64,000 bases of DNA from Chelatococcus sp. YT9 (GCF_018398315.1 NZ_JAHBRW010000001.1:3046501-3110500), one strand, 5' to 3'; counted from the stretch's first letter, positions 33,489-42,952 are shown. Notes: generated by a model from the letters alone, not told the origin. Numbers and translations: made by a program.

Positions 33489-34928
33489 ATGAAAATCTCG
33501 CGTCGCGCTGTATCCGCAGGCGGTCTGGGGCTACTTGCCGCAACCGCTCTTTCTCCGGCCCATGCTCTCGACGGCCCGATCGCCGACCTCGTAGATGGCT
33601 CGGAGGATTTCTGGCTGGCCGTGGAAGCCTATATCTACGGCTATCCCCTGGTGACGATGGAGATGACGCGGCGGGTGCTGACGAACGTCCCCGCGGTGGA
33701 AGGCACCAAGGGGCCGATGGGCCAGATCATCAAACTGCGTGAATATCCGAACGCATCGTTCAAGGACGTCACGGCCCCCAACGCCGACACTCTCTACACC
33801 ACAGCCTTCGTTGACGTGGGCAAGGAACCATGGGTCCTGTCCATCCCCGCGATGGACGACCGATACTACCTGTTCCCCATGCTCGACGGCTGGACGAACG
33901 TGTTCCAGGTTCCTGGCCAACGCACCACGGGTGGCAAGGCGCAGCAGTACGCGATCACCGGGCCGGGGTGGCAAGGCACGCTTCCGGCCGGCGTCACGCA
34001 ATACGTCTCGCCGACGAACCTCGTCTGGATTCTTGGCCGCATCTACTGCACAGGCACGCCGGAGGACTACAAGGCTGTTCATGCGCTCCAGGACCAGTGC
34101 AAGCTGGTGCCGCTCAGCAGCTACGGCAAGGATTGGCAGCCACCGCCCGGCGTGGTTGACCCGAGCATCGACATGAAGACGGCCGTCCGCGAACAGGTGA
34201 ACCGCATGGATGCGGTCTCATATTTCACGCTGCTGAGCGATCTGCTGAAAACGAACCCCCCGTCCGAAGCGGACGCGCCCATCCTCGAGAAGATGGCGCG
34301 GATCGGGATCGTGCCGGGCCAGGACTTTGACAAAAGCAAGCTTGATGCCGCCTTCGTGAAGCGGATTCCGGAGATCGGTTTCGCGCGCATTATGATGCAT
34401 TTCAAGTTCAGTGACGGCGACATCAAGGACATCAACGGCTGGGCCTACACGACCAAGACCGGCCTCTATGGAACGGATTACCTGCAGCGCGCCCTGATTG
34501 CGGCGATCGGTCTTGGCGCCAACCGCCCGCAGGACGCGATCTATCCCACGTCTCTGAAGCAACGCGACGGTCTCTTCTCTCGCTCTTATGACGGCGCGAA
34601 CAAGTATGTTCTCACCTTCCCGAAGGGGCGGACCCCGCCGGTGCGTGGGTTCTGGTCCATCACCATGTATGATGAGAAGTATTTTTTCGTCGAGAATCCC
34701 ATCAACCGCTATTCCATCAGCCCGAGGCAGGACCTGAAGAAGAACCCCGATGGTTCGGTCGATATCTACATCCAGAACGAATCGCCCGGCGCTGACAAGG
34801 AGGCAAACTGGCTGCCAGCCCCCAAGGGCAAGTTCATTCTGATGATGAGGCTTTACTGGCCGGACGAGAATCATCCATCGATCCTCGACGGATCATGGGT
34901 CATTCCGCCGGTCAAAAGGCTCGGCTGA
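33489..34928 (+). CDS. Exported DUF1254/DUF1214 protein
   Basis: The 479-residue protein starts at the ATG after CCAGGAGGCCACC. The N-terminal 'SRRAVSAGGLGLLAATALSPAHA' is a Tat-type signal. A DUF1254 domain follows ('AVEAYIYGYPLVTMEMTRR', 'NADTLYTTAFVDVGKEP', 'YYLFPMLDGWTNVFQVPGQR'), then a DUF1214 domain ('PPVRGFWSITMYDEKYFFVENPINRYSI', 'LPAPKGKFILMMRLYWP'). It is a common periplasmic protein of unknown enzymatic role. It is monocistronic, with a strong stem-loop downstream. Confidence 0.9.
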   Translation: MKISRRAVSAGGLGLLAATALSPAHALDGPIADLVDGSEDFWLAVEAYIYGYPLVTMEMTRRVLTNVPAVEGTKGPMGQIIKLREYPNASFKDVTAPNADTLYTTAFVDVGKEPWVLSIPAMDDRYYLFPMLDGWTNVFQVPGQRTTGGKAQQYAITGPGWQGTLPAGVTQYVSPTNLVWILGRIYCTGTPEDYKAVHALQDQCKLVPLSSYGKDWQPPPGVVDPSIDMKTAVREQVNRMDAVSYFTLLSDLLKTNPPSEADAPILEKMARIGIVPGQDFDKSKLDAAFVKRIPEIGFARIMMHFKFSDGDIKDINGWAYTTKTGLYGTDYLQRALIAAIGLGANRPQDAIYPTSLKQRDGLFSRSYDGANKYVLTFPKGRTPPVRGFWSITMYDEKYFFVENPINRYSISPRQDLKKNPDGSVDIYIQNESPGADKEANWLPAPKGKFILMMRLYWPDENHPSILDGSWVIPPVKRLG

Positions 34929-34959
34929 GTTCTGATCGCGAGCGAAACGCTGCGCAGCA

Positions 34960-34990
34960 GCCGGGGATGCCCCCTGGGCGGTTCCCCGGC
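34960..34990 (+). terminator. Stem-loop downstream of DUF1254 gene
   Basis: GCCGGGGA (34960-34967) pairs perfectly with TCCCCGGC (34983-34990), 32 bases after the stop codon. There is no U tract, so it may be a processing barrier or a Rho-type end. A separate AT-loop hairpin GTACACG-TAAAA-CGTGTAC lies at 35055-35073. Confidence 0.4.
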
Positions 34991-35367
34991 ATGTGGAACG
35001 GTAACGTCAGTTCCGCTGGCGCCTCAAAAATGAAGCTTCGGCAATGTGCCGGAGGTACACGTAAAACGTGTACGTATAGAGTAATATTCCCAATAGGCTG
35101 AGCTGCGCCGCGGCACTTCTCAAGCCGCACGCGCCTGTTGGCGCTTCATGTCGCTAGGGCGTGCCGCGGCCGGACAGTTGCGGTCGCAGCCGTTGCGGGA
35201 ATAGATCCTTTATTCTCAATCGAGTAGGTGGCGGCGACTCCGGGGGGGCCGGACGCCGCGTGAAAAGAATCTGCATCTGCTGTTGAATAAGATGCATCTG
35301 ATCTCGCATCATGGCTTGCAGACCGGCGAGCGCAGGGCTATAAGACCGGCCTCGCGGCAAGCGATGT

Positions 35368-35444
35368 CGGAGTGTAGCGCAGTCTGGTAGCGCACCTCGT
35401 TCGGGACGAGGGGGTCGGAGGTTCGAATCCTCTCACTCCGACCA
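35368..35444 (+). tRNA. tRNA-Pro (anticodon CGG)
   Basis: The 77-nt sequence folds as a full cloverleaf. The acceptor CGGAGTG pairs with CACTCCG, the D stem is GCGC/GCGC, and the anticodon stem CCTCG/CGAGG encloses loop TTCGGGA (anticodon CGG, reads CCG). The T arm is GGAGG-TTCGAAT-CCTCT. The 3' end is encoded as ACCA. Confidence 0.95.
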
Positions 35445-35997
35445 TACGCCGCAAGGGTTTCAGTCCCTTCACCCCAGATCCACGGCGGACGTTACGGTGG
35501 ATATTCACGGGGCCTGATCCGCCCATCTGAACGAGCGCTGTCCGGCGGTATTTTCCAGACGAGAAGACTTTGCCTTACGCCCGACCTCGCAATGGCGCTT
35601 ATTGTCTGGTCGAGGAGTGATCCTGGTCGAAGCTCAGGAGCGGTTTGCTACCAGGCAACTGGCTGACGAGAGGCACAAGCGTCAACACCACGCGATGGGA
35701 TCACGAGCACCGAGACACGCTGGCGTTCGCCTACCTAGGCCCGATGAAAGCCGCGCGTCGCGGCTGACAAAGAGTTGATGCGCCGGCCGCAGGCAATCCG
35801 CAGCAACGATGCAGAAAATCTGCCCAGCTTTACAGTAAGTTAGCGGGAGCCTCGGTCCTTTTCCGCTCTTGAGATGCAAATACCAACATTGAGACGCCAT
35901 GCCTATTGTCGCTGGCATCCCCAACCTGACATATCACTGGCAACAGCTGATGGCCGCTTTCATGGGAAGCGGGCTTGTGATGCGTGGGGGTTTCCAG
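35445..35997. other. Gene-free stretch after tRNA-Pro
   Basis: About 550 bases with no credible open frame or recognised element. I looked for a repeat of the tRNA 3' end that would mark an integration site and did not find one nearby. Confidence 0.35.
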
Positions 35998-37611
35998 ATG
36001 TCAACACAGCGTACAGAATCAGAGATCCTGTTGAGCGATGATTTCAACGGGAACGGTCCAATCGACTCAAGCAAGTGGGACTTCAATCACTGGCAGGCAA
36101 ACGACAATCCAGCGTTTTACAACGGCACGAACGTCCGCCAGTCCTTGCCCGTCATGAGCGATGGGGTGATGCGCCTCCGTCTCGACACGTACCACGATGG
36201 CAATCGCGATTTTCCGCAATATGCGCCTTCGTTCCTGGGCAACGAAGCCATCTCACTTCAGAAGTTCAGCCTCGACAACGGGCCTTTGGCCTTCGAGGCG
36301 CGAATGAAATCCGACCAGACGCAGCCCGGGATTGTCATAGGGTTCTTCACCTTCGCCGGCCCGCGTGCGTCGCATGACGAGATCGATTGGGAGCTGATGT
36401 CCACGCGCTACAACGTGGCGCAGACCAATCCCTACCATAATGAAGACCTCTCCGAGGGGCACCCGAAGGACCACGATCTACCTGGTGGGCAGGGAGTTTA
36501 TCATGACTATCGGATCGAGTGGTACAAGGGCGTCGTGATCTGGAAGATCGATGGGACGATTGTTCGTACCGAAACCTCGATCGTTCCTGAAAAGCCGATG
36601 AACGTGCATTTCAACATCTGGGGAGCACCGAGCGACTGGGTCGGCGTCGGCGATCCCTCGCTGACGGCAACGCGCGACCCCAACCAGAATCGCACCTTCT
36701 ACGCCAGCGTCGATAGCGTCCAGGTGGAGCGTGTGGCTCAATCGGCGGGTTCGGCGGAGAGCGAGAACCTCGTCGGCACGGCCGGCGGCGAACATCTCTT
36801 TAGCGATGCGGGGAACGACGTCCTGCACGGTGCCGGCGGCGACGACGTCCTCGATGGCGGTGATGGCTACAACGCCGCGACCTACGCTGGGCGTGCGGAT
36901 CATTTCGCGCTCAGCATGGATGCGGCACAACGTGCCGTCATCGTCGACGACCGCAGCGATGCCGAAGGCACCGATGTTGTCGTCAATATGCATGAGCTGC
37001 GCTTTGCCGACCAAACCATCGATCTCGTGCCGATGATCAAGGCAGCTAACGCCGATGCCGCAGACCTTGGAATGATCATCGATCTCTACACGTCGTATCT
37101 CGACCGCGCGCCCGACGCCATGGGGCTGTATTTCTGGACGAGTCTCCTGAGCGACGGGGTGGCCATTGGCGATATCGCCGAGCAGTTCTTTGCGGCGGCT
37201 GAACCAGGTCGCTTCGCCGGCAAGTCGACGGGCGAGGTCGTGGATCTGGCTTATCGCGAGATTCTAGGCCGAGCACCGGACGCCGATGGTTTCGCTTACT
37301 GGGTCGATGCCGTCGAAAGCGGCCGGTTGAATATCGAAGACGTACCGTTGGCCTTCATTCTGTCGGGGCGTTCGGGCGGGGCAGGCGCCGACGGTGCGCA
37401 ACTCATCGAGAAAGCCGAGATTGCCGCCTATTTCGCCCTCGAGAAGGGGCTTGGCGATGGCGAAGGCGCCAAGGCCGTACTGGATGCGACCGACTTCGCG
37501 GCCGCCAAGGCCCTCGCGGATCTCTATGCTGCTGACGCGGCGGGCGAGAACGGCCAATTGGTGGCAAGCCTCCTCGGCACCGATGTCGCCGACTACACCT
37601 TGGCTGCCTGA
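35998..37611 (+). CDS. Secreted GH16 glycanase with RTX repeats and DUF4214 (ExsH-like)
   Basis: The 537-residue protein has no signal peptide. Residues 10-245 form a GH16 domain with the catalytic loop 'HDEIDWEL' (Glu 128, Asp 130, Glu 132). Residues 250-295 hold RTX-type calcium repeats ('GNDVLHGAGGDDVLDGGDG'). Residues 350-470 match DUF4214 ('YLDRAPDAMGLYFW', 'ILGRAPDADGFAYW'). The start is set at ATG 35998 because its paralogue at 39488-41095 aligns from there and GGGGG precedes it. It is an expected type I secretion substrate that cleaves a beta-glucan or exopolysaccharide, like ExsH. Confidence 0.88.
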   Translation: MSTQRTESEILLSDDFNGNGPIDSSKWDFNHWQANDNPAFYNGTNVRQSLPVMSDGVMRLRLDTYHDGNRDFPQYAPSFLGNEAISLQKFSLDNGPLAFEARMKSDQTQPGIVIGFFTFAGPRASHDEIDWELMSTRYNVAQTNPYHNEDLSEGHPKDHDLPGGQGVYHDYRIEWYKGVVIWKIDGTIVRTETSIVPEKPMNVHFNIWGAPSDWVGVGDPSLTATRDPNQNRTFYASVDSVQVERVAQSAGSAESENLVGTAGGEHLFSDAGNDVLHGAGGDDVLDGGDGYNAATYAGRADHFALSMDAAQRAVIVDDRSDAEGTDVVVNMHELRFADQTIDLVPMIKAANADAADLGMIIDLYTSYLDRAPDAMGLYFWTSLLSDGVAIGDIAEQFFAAAEPGRFAGKSTGEVVDLAYREILGRAPDADGFAYWVDAVESGRLNIEDVPLAFILSGRSGGAGADGAQLIEKAEIAAYFALEKGLGDGEGAKAVLDATDFAAAKALADLYAADAAGENGQLVASLLGTDVADYTLAA

Positions 37612-38357
37612 CAGATTGCGGCACGTCTTGAGATCAGCTGTCGCCAGCCTTCCCGGCGGGCGGCAACCTGACGGCGGAGGGCCTTCTCTTTGATCATCCC
37701 TGGTGGGCTGGTCTGCTGTGAAAGGTCGTGATGGGGCTGGAATGGCCTGTTTTTGCGTGCCACGTCTCCAGGACCCCATCGATGAACGAGCTTCCCCACT
37801 TCTCCCAACTTTACCGTGCTCGGCTGTACTTCCAGCAATCATCTGCCTTCAAATTGGTTAGTGGGTTGTATATAGCAGTACCTTGCGTTCGCCTTGTCAA
37901 TTTTTGCGAGGCCGCATTCGTGCTGGTTATTTGAGGTCAACAAAACGTGGATGCGGGAGAAACTCTCATTCAAAGAGTAAAGCCTTTTCCCCACCTGCTA
38001 TTTCCTCAAGACTGTTTACGACTGGCTGGATAAACTTACGCCCGAAATCTCTCGCGTCGGGCGGAGAGCGCGTCCTGCGCCGCCGGGACGGCATTCCCCG
38101 CGCGAAGGGTCATCTGATCCGAATACGCTGTCTAGATTGCTTGATGATATGGGCCCTTAAGCGCAGCAACAGCCACGAATTCTCGGACAGCCATGCTGCA
38201 CGCGGGTTATCCAGATTTGAGCGCTAAGTCCACCTGCCGCCAATCCATCGCCCCATTCCCACGGTGCGCTACCGTACAAAGTGTGCAGCCGGCGAGCATT
38301 GCCTAGCAAATCCGGTCACTCTGAACGTATAGGTGATGTTGATAACCGGAGAGGCAT
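37612..38357. other. Gene-free stretch
   Basis: About 750 bases of mixed, partly AT-rich sequence. One frame near 37990-38050 reads 'FLKTVYDWLDKL', faintly like an IS5-type transposase fragment, but it is interrupted and too short to call. Confidence 0.3.
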
Positions 38358-38573
38358 ATGACGAATGAGCAGCAGGCCCCGTCTCAGTCCTACCGCTTGT
38401 TTGTGGTTACAAATACCGGATCGCTTCTCGGCACCATCGTATTTGATCGACGCGCTGATGCGGCCGCTCTCAGTGGCACCCAGCAGGAGCACATCGCAGA
38501 AGCCTGGAAGGCAAAAGGCTCGCCGGTGCATCTGGCGCCGTCTGTCGAACTTTCCCCTATAGGGCCTTCCTAG
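38358..38573 (+). CDS. Small hypothetical protein
   Basis: The 71-residue protein has a good ribosome site (CCGGAGAGGCAT) right before its ATG. The N-terminal half reads 'YRLFVVTNTGSLLGTIVFDRRADAAA', a compact beta-type pattern, followed by a helix. There is no membrane segment or known motif. It lies upstream of, and on the same strand as, the Crp-family regulator. The call rests on the start signal and composition. Confidence 0.5.
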   Translation: MTNEQQAPSQSYRLFVVTNTGSLLGTIVFDRRADAAALSGTQQEHIAEAWKAKGSPVHLAPSVELSPIGPS

Positions 38574-38658
38574 AGATTATCCCCTCCCGCGACCTCACAT
38601 CGGCTGCTGCACCATCGAGCCATTTCCGGCCGAGCCCCGTTTATGTCGTGAGTTGTGT

Positions 38659-39402
38659 ATGCCTGAGCTTCTTGCCCGAACGCGGAACGGGGTTTTATCC
38701 AGCCTATCTCTGCCGGAAAAGGCCGTTTTGGCACCTCTTCTCGAGACGGTTGATCTTCCCAACAAAGCTGCCTTGGAGCTCGCCAACACTCCAATTGAGC
38801 ATGTATACTTTCTGGAGTCTGGAATTGCATCCACTTTCACAGTGGCATCGTCACGTCAGCGGGCGGAGGCTGGACTCATTGGACGTGAAGGTCTGACCGG
38901 CTTGCCTGTCTTGCTCGGGATGGCTCAAGCCCCAAGCGAAACAATCATGCAGGTTACGGGGACTGGTTTTCGAGTCCGATCGCACGATCTGCAAGTCGTA
39001 ATGCGTCATCATGAGGCGATACGGCAGAAGCTTCTCAAATTTGTGCTGGCCTTCCTGATACAAATTGGCTTTACCGCCCTTAGCAGGAGCCGTCTCAAGA
39101 TCGAGGGGAGACTTGCACGGTGGATATTGATGTCAGCGGACCGCATGGATGACATCGATTTGCGGCTTACTCATGAATTTTTTGCCGATCTGATGAGCGT
39201 TAGGCGGGCGAGTATCACCGAGGCGATCCAGATGCTTGAATATAGGGGCCTGATACGCGCGGGACGACAAAGGATCGTGATACTGAATCGAACCGGCCTC
39301 CAGATGTTGACGATGGGAATTTATGGCGTCCCTGAGGCCGAATATGCTCGCCTCTTTGGCAAGAGCGTTTTCGACACCAGTTTGGCCTCGCCTGCTAAGT
39401 AG
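38659..39402 (+). CDS. Crp/Fnr-family transcriptional regulator
   Basis: The protein is about 247 residues. A cyclic-nucleotide-binding-like beta-roll fills the first 130 residues ('LSLPEKAVLAPLLETVDLPNKAALELANTPIEHVYFLESGIAS'). It is followed by a dimer helix and a C-terminal winged helix ('LTHEFFADLMSVRRASITEAIQMLEYRGLI'). The N-terminal cysteine set of FNR is absent, so it does not bind an FNR-type Fe-S cluster. The start is the ATG at 38659 rather than the TTG at 38653. It sits between the two GH16 genes and may regulate them. Confidence 0.88.
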   Translation: MPELLARTRNGVLSSLSLPEKAVLAPLLETVDLPNKAALELANTPIEHVYFLESGIASTFTVASSRQRAEAGLIGREGLTGLPVLLGMAQAPSETIMQVTGTGFRVRSHDLQVVMRHHEAIRQKLLKFVLAFLIQIGFTALSRSRLKIEGRLARWILMSADRMDDIDLRLTHEFFADLMSVRRASITEAIQMLEYRGLIRAGRQRIVILNRTGLQMLTMGIYGVPEAEYARLFGKSVFDTSLASPAK

Positions 39403-39487
39403 AGCAGCGCGCGACCCGTGAACTGGTGGCATGCGCTGTTGGAAGCGCGTGCGGCCCCTGAGGCGCCCGCACGCGTCCAGGATATCC

Positions 39488-41095
39488 TTACGCAAAAGCC
39501 GGGTGGTCCTCGGTCGAAATGCCAAGAATGCGGGTGACGAGCTGCATCGTGTCGCCGTTTTCTGCCGCGGATGCGTAGCCGTCCACGAGCGCGCGCCCCG
39601 CATAGAGATTTGGAGCGTCGAGAACGCTGCCGGCGTCGGCGCCGTCATTCAGTCCGTGCTCGAGCGCGTAATACGCGCTCAGGCTTGCCTTGGTCTTTAC
39701 AATTTCGCCGTCTTGGCCAGCCTGGCCACTGGCTGACTGGATGAGAGCCAGGGCAAAATCACTGGCCGCGAGCTGGCCGGTTTCGATCATCCGAACCCAG
39801 AACTTGAGCCCATCGCTATCGGGCGCGCGGCCGAGGATGTCCATATAGGCTTGTGTGACCGCATTGGCCACAGACTGCCCTGTCGGCCGTGATCCCTCGG
39901 CTTCAGCGGAATCGTAGAAGCGCTGTGCGAGCTCGTCCAAGCTCATACCTTTGGCGTGCTCGACCGCCCAGAAAAACAGGCCGAGCGCATCAGGTGCGCG
40001 GTCGAAGTAGGCGTTGTAGAGGCTGATGATCGGCGCGAAGTCTTCCGCGTGGAGGTTCGCCGCCGCGAGCATCGATGTAAGGTCTACCGTCTGCCCATCA
40101 AACTCTGCATTTTCCACATTCGAGAGAGTATCCACGCCCTCAGCACCGGTGCGGTCTGCTACACTGAGCGTTCGCTCGCCTGAACGGGCGCTGATCGCGA
40201 AGCTGCTCGCCGCTGCCGTATACACTGCCGTGTCATTGCCCGCGCCGCCTTCGACGACATCGTTGCCGCCACCGCCTGTCAGCCTGTCATCGCCATCGCC
40301 GCCGTCGATATACTCATGAGCCGCGGTCCCCATGAGCGTATTGTGCGAGGCATCGCCCGTGACGCCAGCAATCTTCTCAACCTTCACGTCGTCGACATCA
40401 AAAAAGAAGGACTGGTTCTGGGCCTGGCTGGCGGCCGGCCGAAGGCTCGAATCGCCGGTCGGCCAGGACGCGGGTGGCGCCCAGATGTTGAAGTGCAAGG
40501 CCATCGCCTTGTCTGGTACCAAATTGGTTTCGGTACGCACAACCTGGCCATCGATCAGCCACCGCACCATGTTGGGCAGCCACTCGATCCGGTAGGTGTG
40601 GAAATCAGCCAGCGAGCCGCTAATCGGATAGGAAATGGGGTGGCCTTCGCCGAGCGGCTCGTTGTGATAGATGTTAGTCTGCATTTCATTGAAGCGGTTC
40701 GACATCGCTTCAAAGTCGATTTCGTCATGATTGCCCGGTGGGCCGGCAAAGGTGAAGAAGCCACCGATGATGCCACGTTGATCCTGTTCGTAGCGGACCC
40801 GGGCCTCGAAGGCGATTGGCCCGTTGCTGAGATCGAACAGCCGGTTGGTGATGGCCTCAGAGCCTACGAAAGACGTATGGTTGGGGTCCGTTGGATTGAA
40901 GCTGTCGAGCTGCAGGCGCATCACACCGTTTGAGGCTACGGGTAACGACTGCCGCTGCTGTGTATTGCCGTAATGGGATCCGCCACCATCCGGCGGTGTC
41001 CAAACATTGTAGTGCCATTTTGCTGAATCAACCGGTCCGTTCGTTGAGAAGTCATCGCTGAAGATGACTTCCGAACCTGTAAGCTGTGACGCCAT
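39488..41095 (-). CDS. Secreted GH16 glycanase with RTX repeats and DUF4214, paralogue
   Basis: The 535-residue protein matches the gene at 35998-37611 throughout. The N terminus reads 'SEVIFSDDFSTNGPVDSAKWHYN', the GH16 catalytic loop is 'HDEIDFEAM' (Glu 125, Asp 127, Glu 129), and the calcium repeats are 'GGDGDDRLTGGGGNDVVEGGAGND'. The DUF4214 domain includes 'YFDRAPDALGLFFW' and 'ILGRAPDSDGLKFW'. The ATG follows GGGGGG. There is no signal peptide, consistent with type I export. The two copies have diverged enough (W versus F in the catalytic loop) to suggest different substrates or an old duplication. Confidence 0.88.
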   Translation of the reverse strand: MASQLTGSEVIFSDDFSTNGPVDSAKWHYNVWTPPDGGGSHYGNTQQRQSLPVASNGVMRLQLDSFNPTDPNHTSFVGSEAITNRLFDLSNGPIAFEARVRYEQDQRGIIGGFFTFAGPPGNHDEIDFEAMSNRFNEMQTNIYHNEPLGEGHPISYPISGSLADFHTYRIEWLPNMVRWLIDGQVVRTETNLVPDKAMALHFNIWAPPASWPTGDSSLRPAASQAQNQSFFFDVDDVKVEKIAGVTGDASHNTLMGTAAHEYIDGGDGDDRLTGGGGNDVVEGGAGNDTAVYTAAASSFAISARSGERTLSVADRTGAEGVDTLSNVENAEFDGQTVDLTSMLAAANLHAEDFAPIISLYNAYFDRAPDALGLFFWAVEHAKGMSLDELAQRFYDSAEAEGSRPTGQSVANAVTQAYMDILGRAPDSDGLKFWVRMIETGQLAASDFALALIQSASGQAGQDGEIVKTKASLSAYYALEHGLNDGADAGSVLDAPNLYAGRALVDGYASAAENGDTMQLVTRILGISTEDHPAFA

Positions 41096-41709
41096 GTTAC
41101 CCCCCGTGTCCGGTTGCTCAAGCCGGAGCCATATGCAAAGCAGTTCCGGAATCTATGTCGCATGGCCTTTTTCGCTCCGGAATTGCGAGGGGCCCGAAGA
41201 TATGGAATGCCCTTGTTCGTTTAGGAAACGATCAACTAAGTATCAAAAAATAATATACCGCGATCCGCTGCGTCAAAGCAAGACACGCCTTATGGTTCAA
41301 GCGTAGCGCACGCGACCCATGCGAATGGCCGCTTCGTTCCGTGAACATGCTTCCCCGCCGCATGGCGTGATAGGGTTCCGATCCGCGAAACGCTAGCCAT
41401 TTCAAGCTCTAGCTGCAAAAAGACGAGGTACGAGCGCGTGCGAGCGATTGCTAGACAAGAGGAAGCCCGCATTGTGAAATCTCCGGACGGGCTGCGCACC
41501 GGATGCATAGACTACGAATACAACCTATTATGCGAGAACATTGATTTATACTGTAATCTATACTTGTGTTGCCGGTGCGTGTGTCGGACGCAACCGGCCA
41601 CGCGGCGTGCCGAAGTGCTAGCGCTTCCAATGTGACTGGACAGAGGGGCCATGCCGCCGATATCGACATGGGTCGATCCACATTTTTATCGCTCGGGTGA
41701 GAAGCCGTA
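41096..41709. other. Gene-free, partly AT-rich stretch
   Basis: About 600 bases between the GH16 paralogue and the SMR transporter gene. The short open frames lack ribosome sites and coding character. No riboswitch was recognised, including no obvious guanidine-type element for the SMR gene. Confidence 0.35.
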
Positions 41710-42051
41710 GTGTCCAACACATTGAGCTATATCTTTCTCCTCATAGCCATTGTCGCTGAAGTTATCGCCACCTCGGCGTTGAAGGCCTCCGACAGTTTTA
41801 CCCGCCTCGGTCCGTCGCTCCTGACAGTGGCCGGCTATGCGCTGGCGTTCTACTTCTTGTCTCTGACGCTGCGTACGATGCCGACCGGCATCGCCTATGC
41901 GATCTGGTCTGGGGTGGGCATCGTGCTCATCTCAGCCGTGAGCTGGATATGGTTCAAACAGAGCCTGGATTGGCCGGCCTTGCTCGGGCTTAGTTTGATC
42001 ATCGCTGGGGTCATCGTTGTGAACGTTTTCTCGCGATCGATGGGCCATTGA
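41710..42051 (+). CDS. SMR-family (EmrE/QacE-like) multidrug transporter
   Basis: The 113-residue protein has four transmembrane helices. The key membrane-embedded Glu is in 'LIAIVAEVIATSALKASDSFTRLGPS', the EmrE-type signature, and 'LTLRTMPTGIAYAIWSGVGIVLIS' is the conserved helix 2-3 region. It exports quaternary ammonium or other cations by proton exchange as a dimer. The start is GTG at 41710. Its last 120 bases overlap, on the opposite strand, the end of the prephenate dehydrogenase gene. Confidence 0.9.
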   Translation: MSNTLSYIFLLIAIVAEVIATSALKASDSFTRLGPSLLTVAGYALAFYFLSLTLRTMPTGIAYAIWSGVGIVLISAVSWIWFKQSLDWPALLGLSLIIAGVIVVNVFSRSMGH

Positions 42052-42867
42052 AGTCTGGAGGGCGCTCGCCGCTCCTTCCGGAAGGGAAGCGGCTGACGCG
42101 TCGGCAGCATGGTCCTCAAGCTCCTGATCAAGGGCCGCGGCCAGAGTGAAGAAGCGGTTGCGTACCGCCAGCGCATAAGGATTGGAGCGCTCGATCGCCT
42201 GAAATACGGCGGGAGAATCATGGCGCACCATGCCGACCGCCTGCATGATCAGATCAAAGCTGCGGGTCGTCATGCGGGTGGGTAACGGCTCCATCTTCAC
42301 CAGGACCTTGGCAATGAGATGGGTGAGCCCCTGAACCACGGCAGCGTCCCGGTCGTGCGCTTCCGGGGTCGTGACAATCACATCGAGGCCGAGCACGTGG
42401 CGTAGGAACGCCGCCACCCTCAAGCCGCGACGGCCGCGGATCGGGCAGACGGCGATTTTCAAGCCAGCGACGCCATCGCGGGCACTCTGCGGACCGAAGA
42501 GAGGATGCGTCGCCACAATATCGACATTGGGTGGCAGTCCGCGTGCCATGATCTCGGCCGGGATCACCTTGACCGATCCCACGTCGAGGACGAGCGTGCC
42601 TGCGCCAAGATGCGGCGCGATACCAGCTATGGCGTCTTCCAGGGCGCTGACCGGTGTGGCAAGGACCACGATCGGGCAGCGCGCTGCCGATGCCATGTCG
42701 GTGATTTCAACGGCTGTTTGGCCCTCAAGCGGTCCGGTGGTAAAGGCCGGATCATAGGCGCGGATGCGGAAATGAACGCCGAGCTGCCGGGCCATAAGCC
42801 GGGCAAAGGCGCCGAAACCGATGATGCCAAGGAGAGGAGGCTGAACCGTATTCTGGTGGACTTGCAT
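41932..42867 (-). CDS. Prephenate/arogenate dehydrogenase family protein
   Basis: The 311-residue protein has an N-terminal Rossmann motif 'LLGIIGFGAFARLMARQL', then 'VVLATPVSALEDAI', 'LVLDVGSVKVIPAEIM' and 'VATHPLFGPQSARDG', all characteristic of TyrA/TyrC dehydrogenases that make tyrosine. There is no fused chorismate mutase or ACT domain, so protein-level feedback is not evident. The ATG at 42867 follows AGAGG. The C-terminal 40 residues are polar and overlap the SMR gene antisense. The 140-base leader carries a Tyr-rich peptide and terminator, suggesting attenuation control. Confidence 0.88.
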   Translation of the reverse strand: MQVHQNTVQPPLLGIIGFGAFARLMARQLGVHFRIRAYDPAFTTGPLEGQTAVEITDMASAARCPIVVLATPVSALEDAIAGIAPHLGAGTLVLDVGSVKVIPAEIMARGLPPNVDIVATHPLFGPQSARDGVAGLKIAVCPIRGRRGLRVAAFLRHVLGLDVIVTTPEAHDRDAAVVQGLTHLIAKVLVKMEPLPTRMTTRSFDLIMQAVGMVRHDSPAVFQAIERSNPYALAVRNRFFTLAAALDQELEDHAADASAASLPEGAASALQTSMAHRSRENVHNDDPSDDQTKPEQGRPIQALFEPYPAHG

Positions 42868-42904
42868 GGGCTGACCTCTGCAGGCGGCGTGCCAGGGAGG
42901 TCTT

Positions 42905-42934
42905 TGGAAACAACCGCTGGCCACGCAGCGGTTG
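42905..42934 (-). terminator. Attenuator terminator hairpin of prephenate dehydrogenase leader
   Basis: On the minus strand CAACCGCTG and CAGCGGTTG form a perfect 9-bp stem with a 6-base loop, followed by a short TTT. It lies 24 bases after the leader peptide stop and 44 bases before the gene's ATG. Its 5' arm can pair instead with the 3' arm of the preceding hairpin. Confidence 0.7.
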
Positions 42935-42952
42935 AAAGATGACAAAGCACCT

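Noticed and set aside
35055-35073. Hairpin GTACACG-TAAAA-CGTGTAC considered as an operator or attachment site
   Set aside because: It is a clear 7-bp inverted repeat, but no gene start lies near enough and no second copy or integrase was found.
35154-35360. 68-residue minus-strand open frame next to tRNA-Pro
   Set aside because: It would start against the tRNA 5' end with no ribosome site, and it shows no recognisable motif.
35338-35526. Minus-strand open frame reading '[24 protein letters not shown]' across the tRNA
   Set aside because: This is the well-known spurious translation of the tRNA-Pro antisense strand, not a gene.
37883-38227. Possible IS5-type transposase relic ('FLKTVYDWLDKL' in one frame)
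   Set aside because: Too short, frames are interrupted, no terminal inverted repeats or target duplication were seen.
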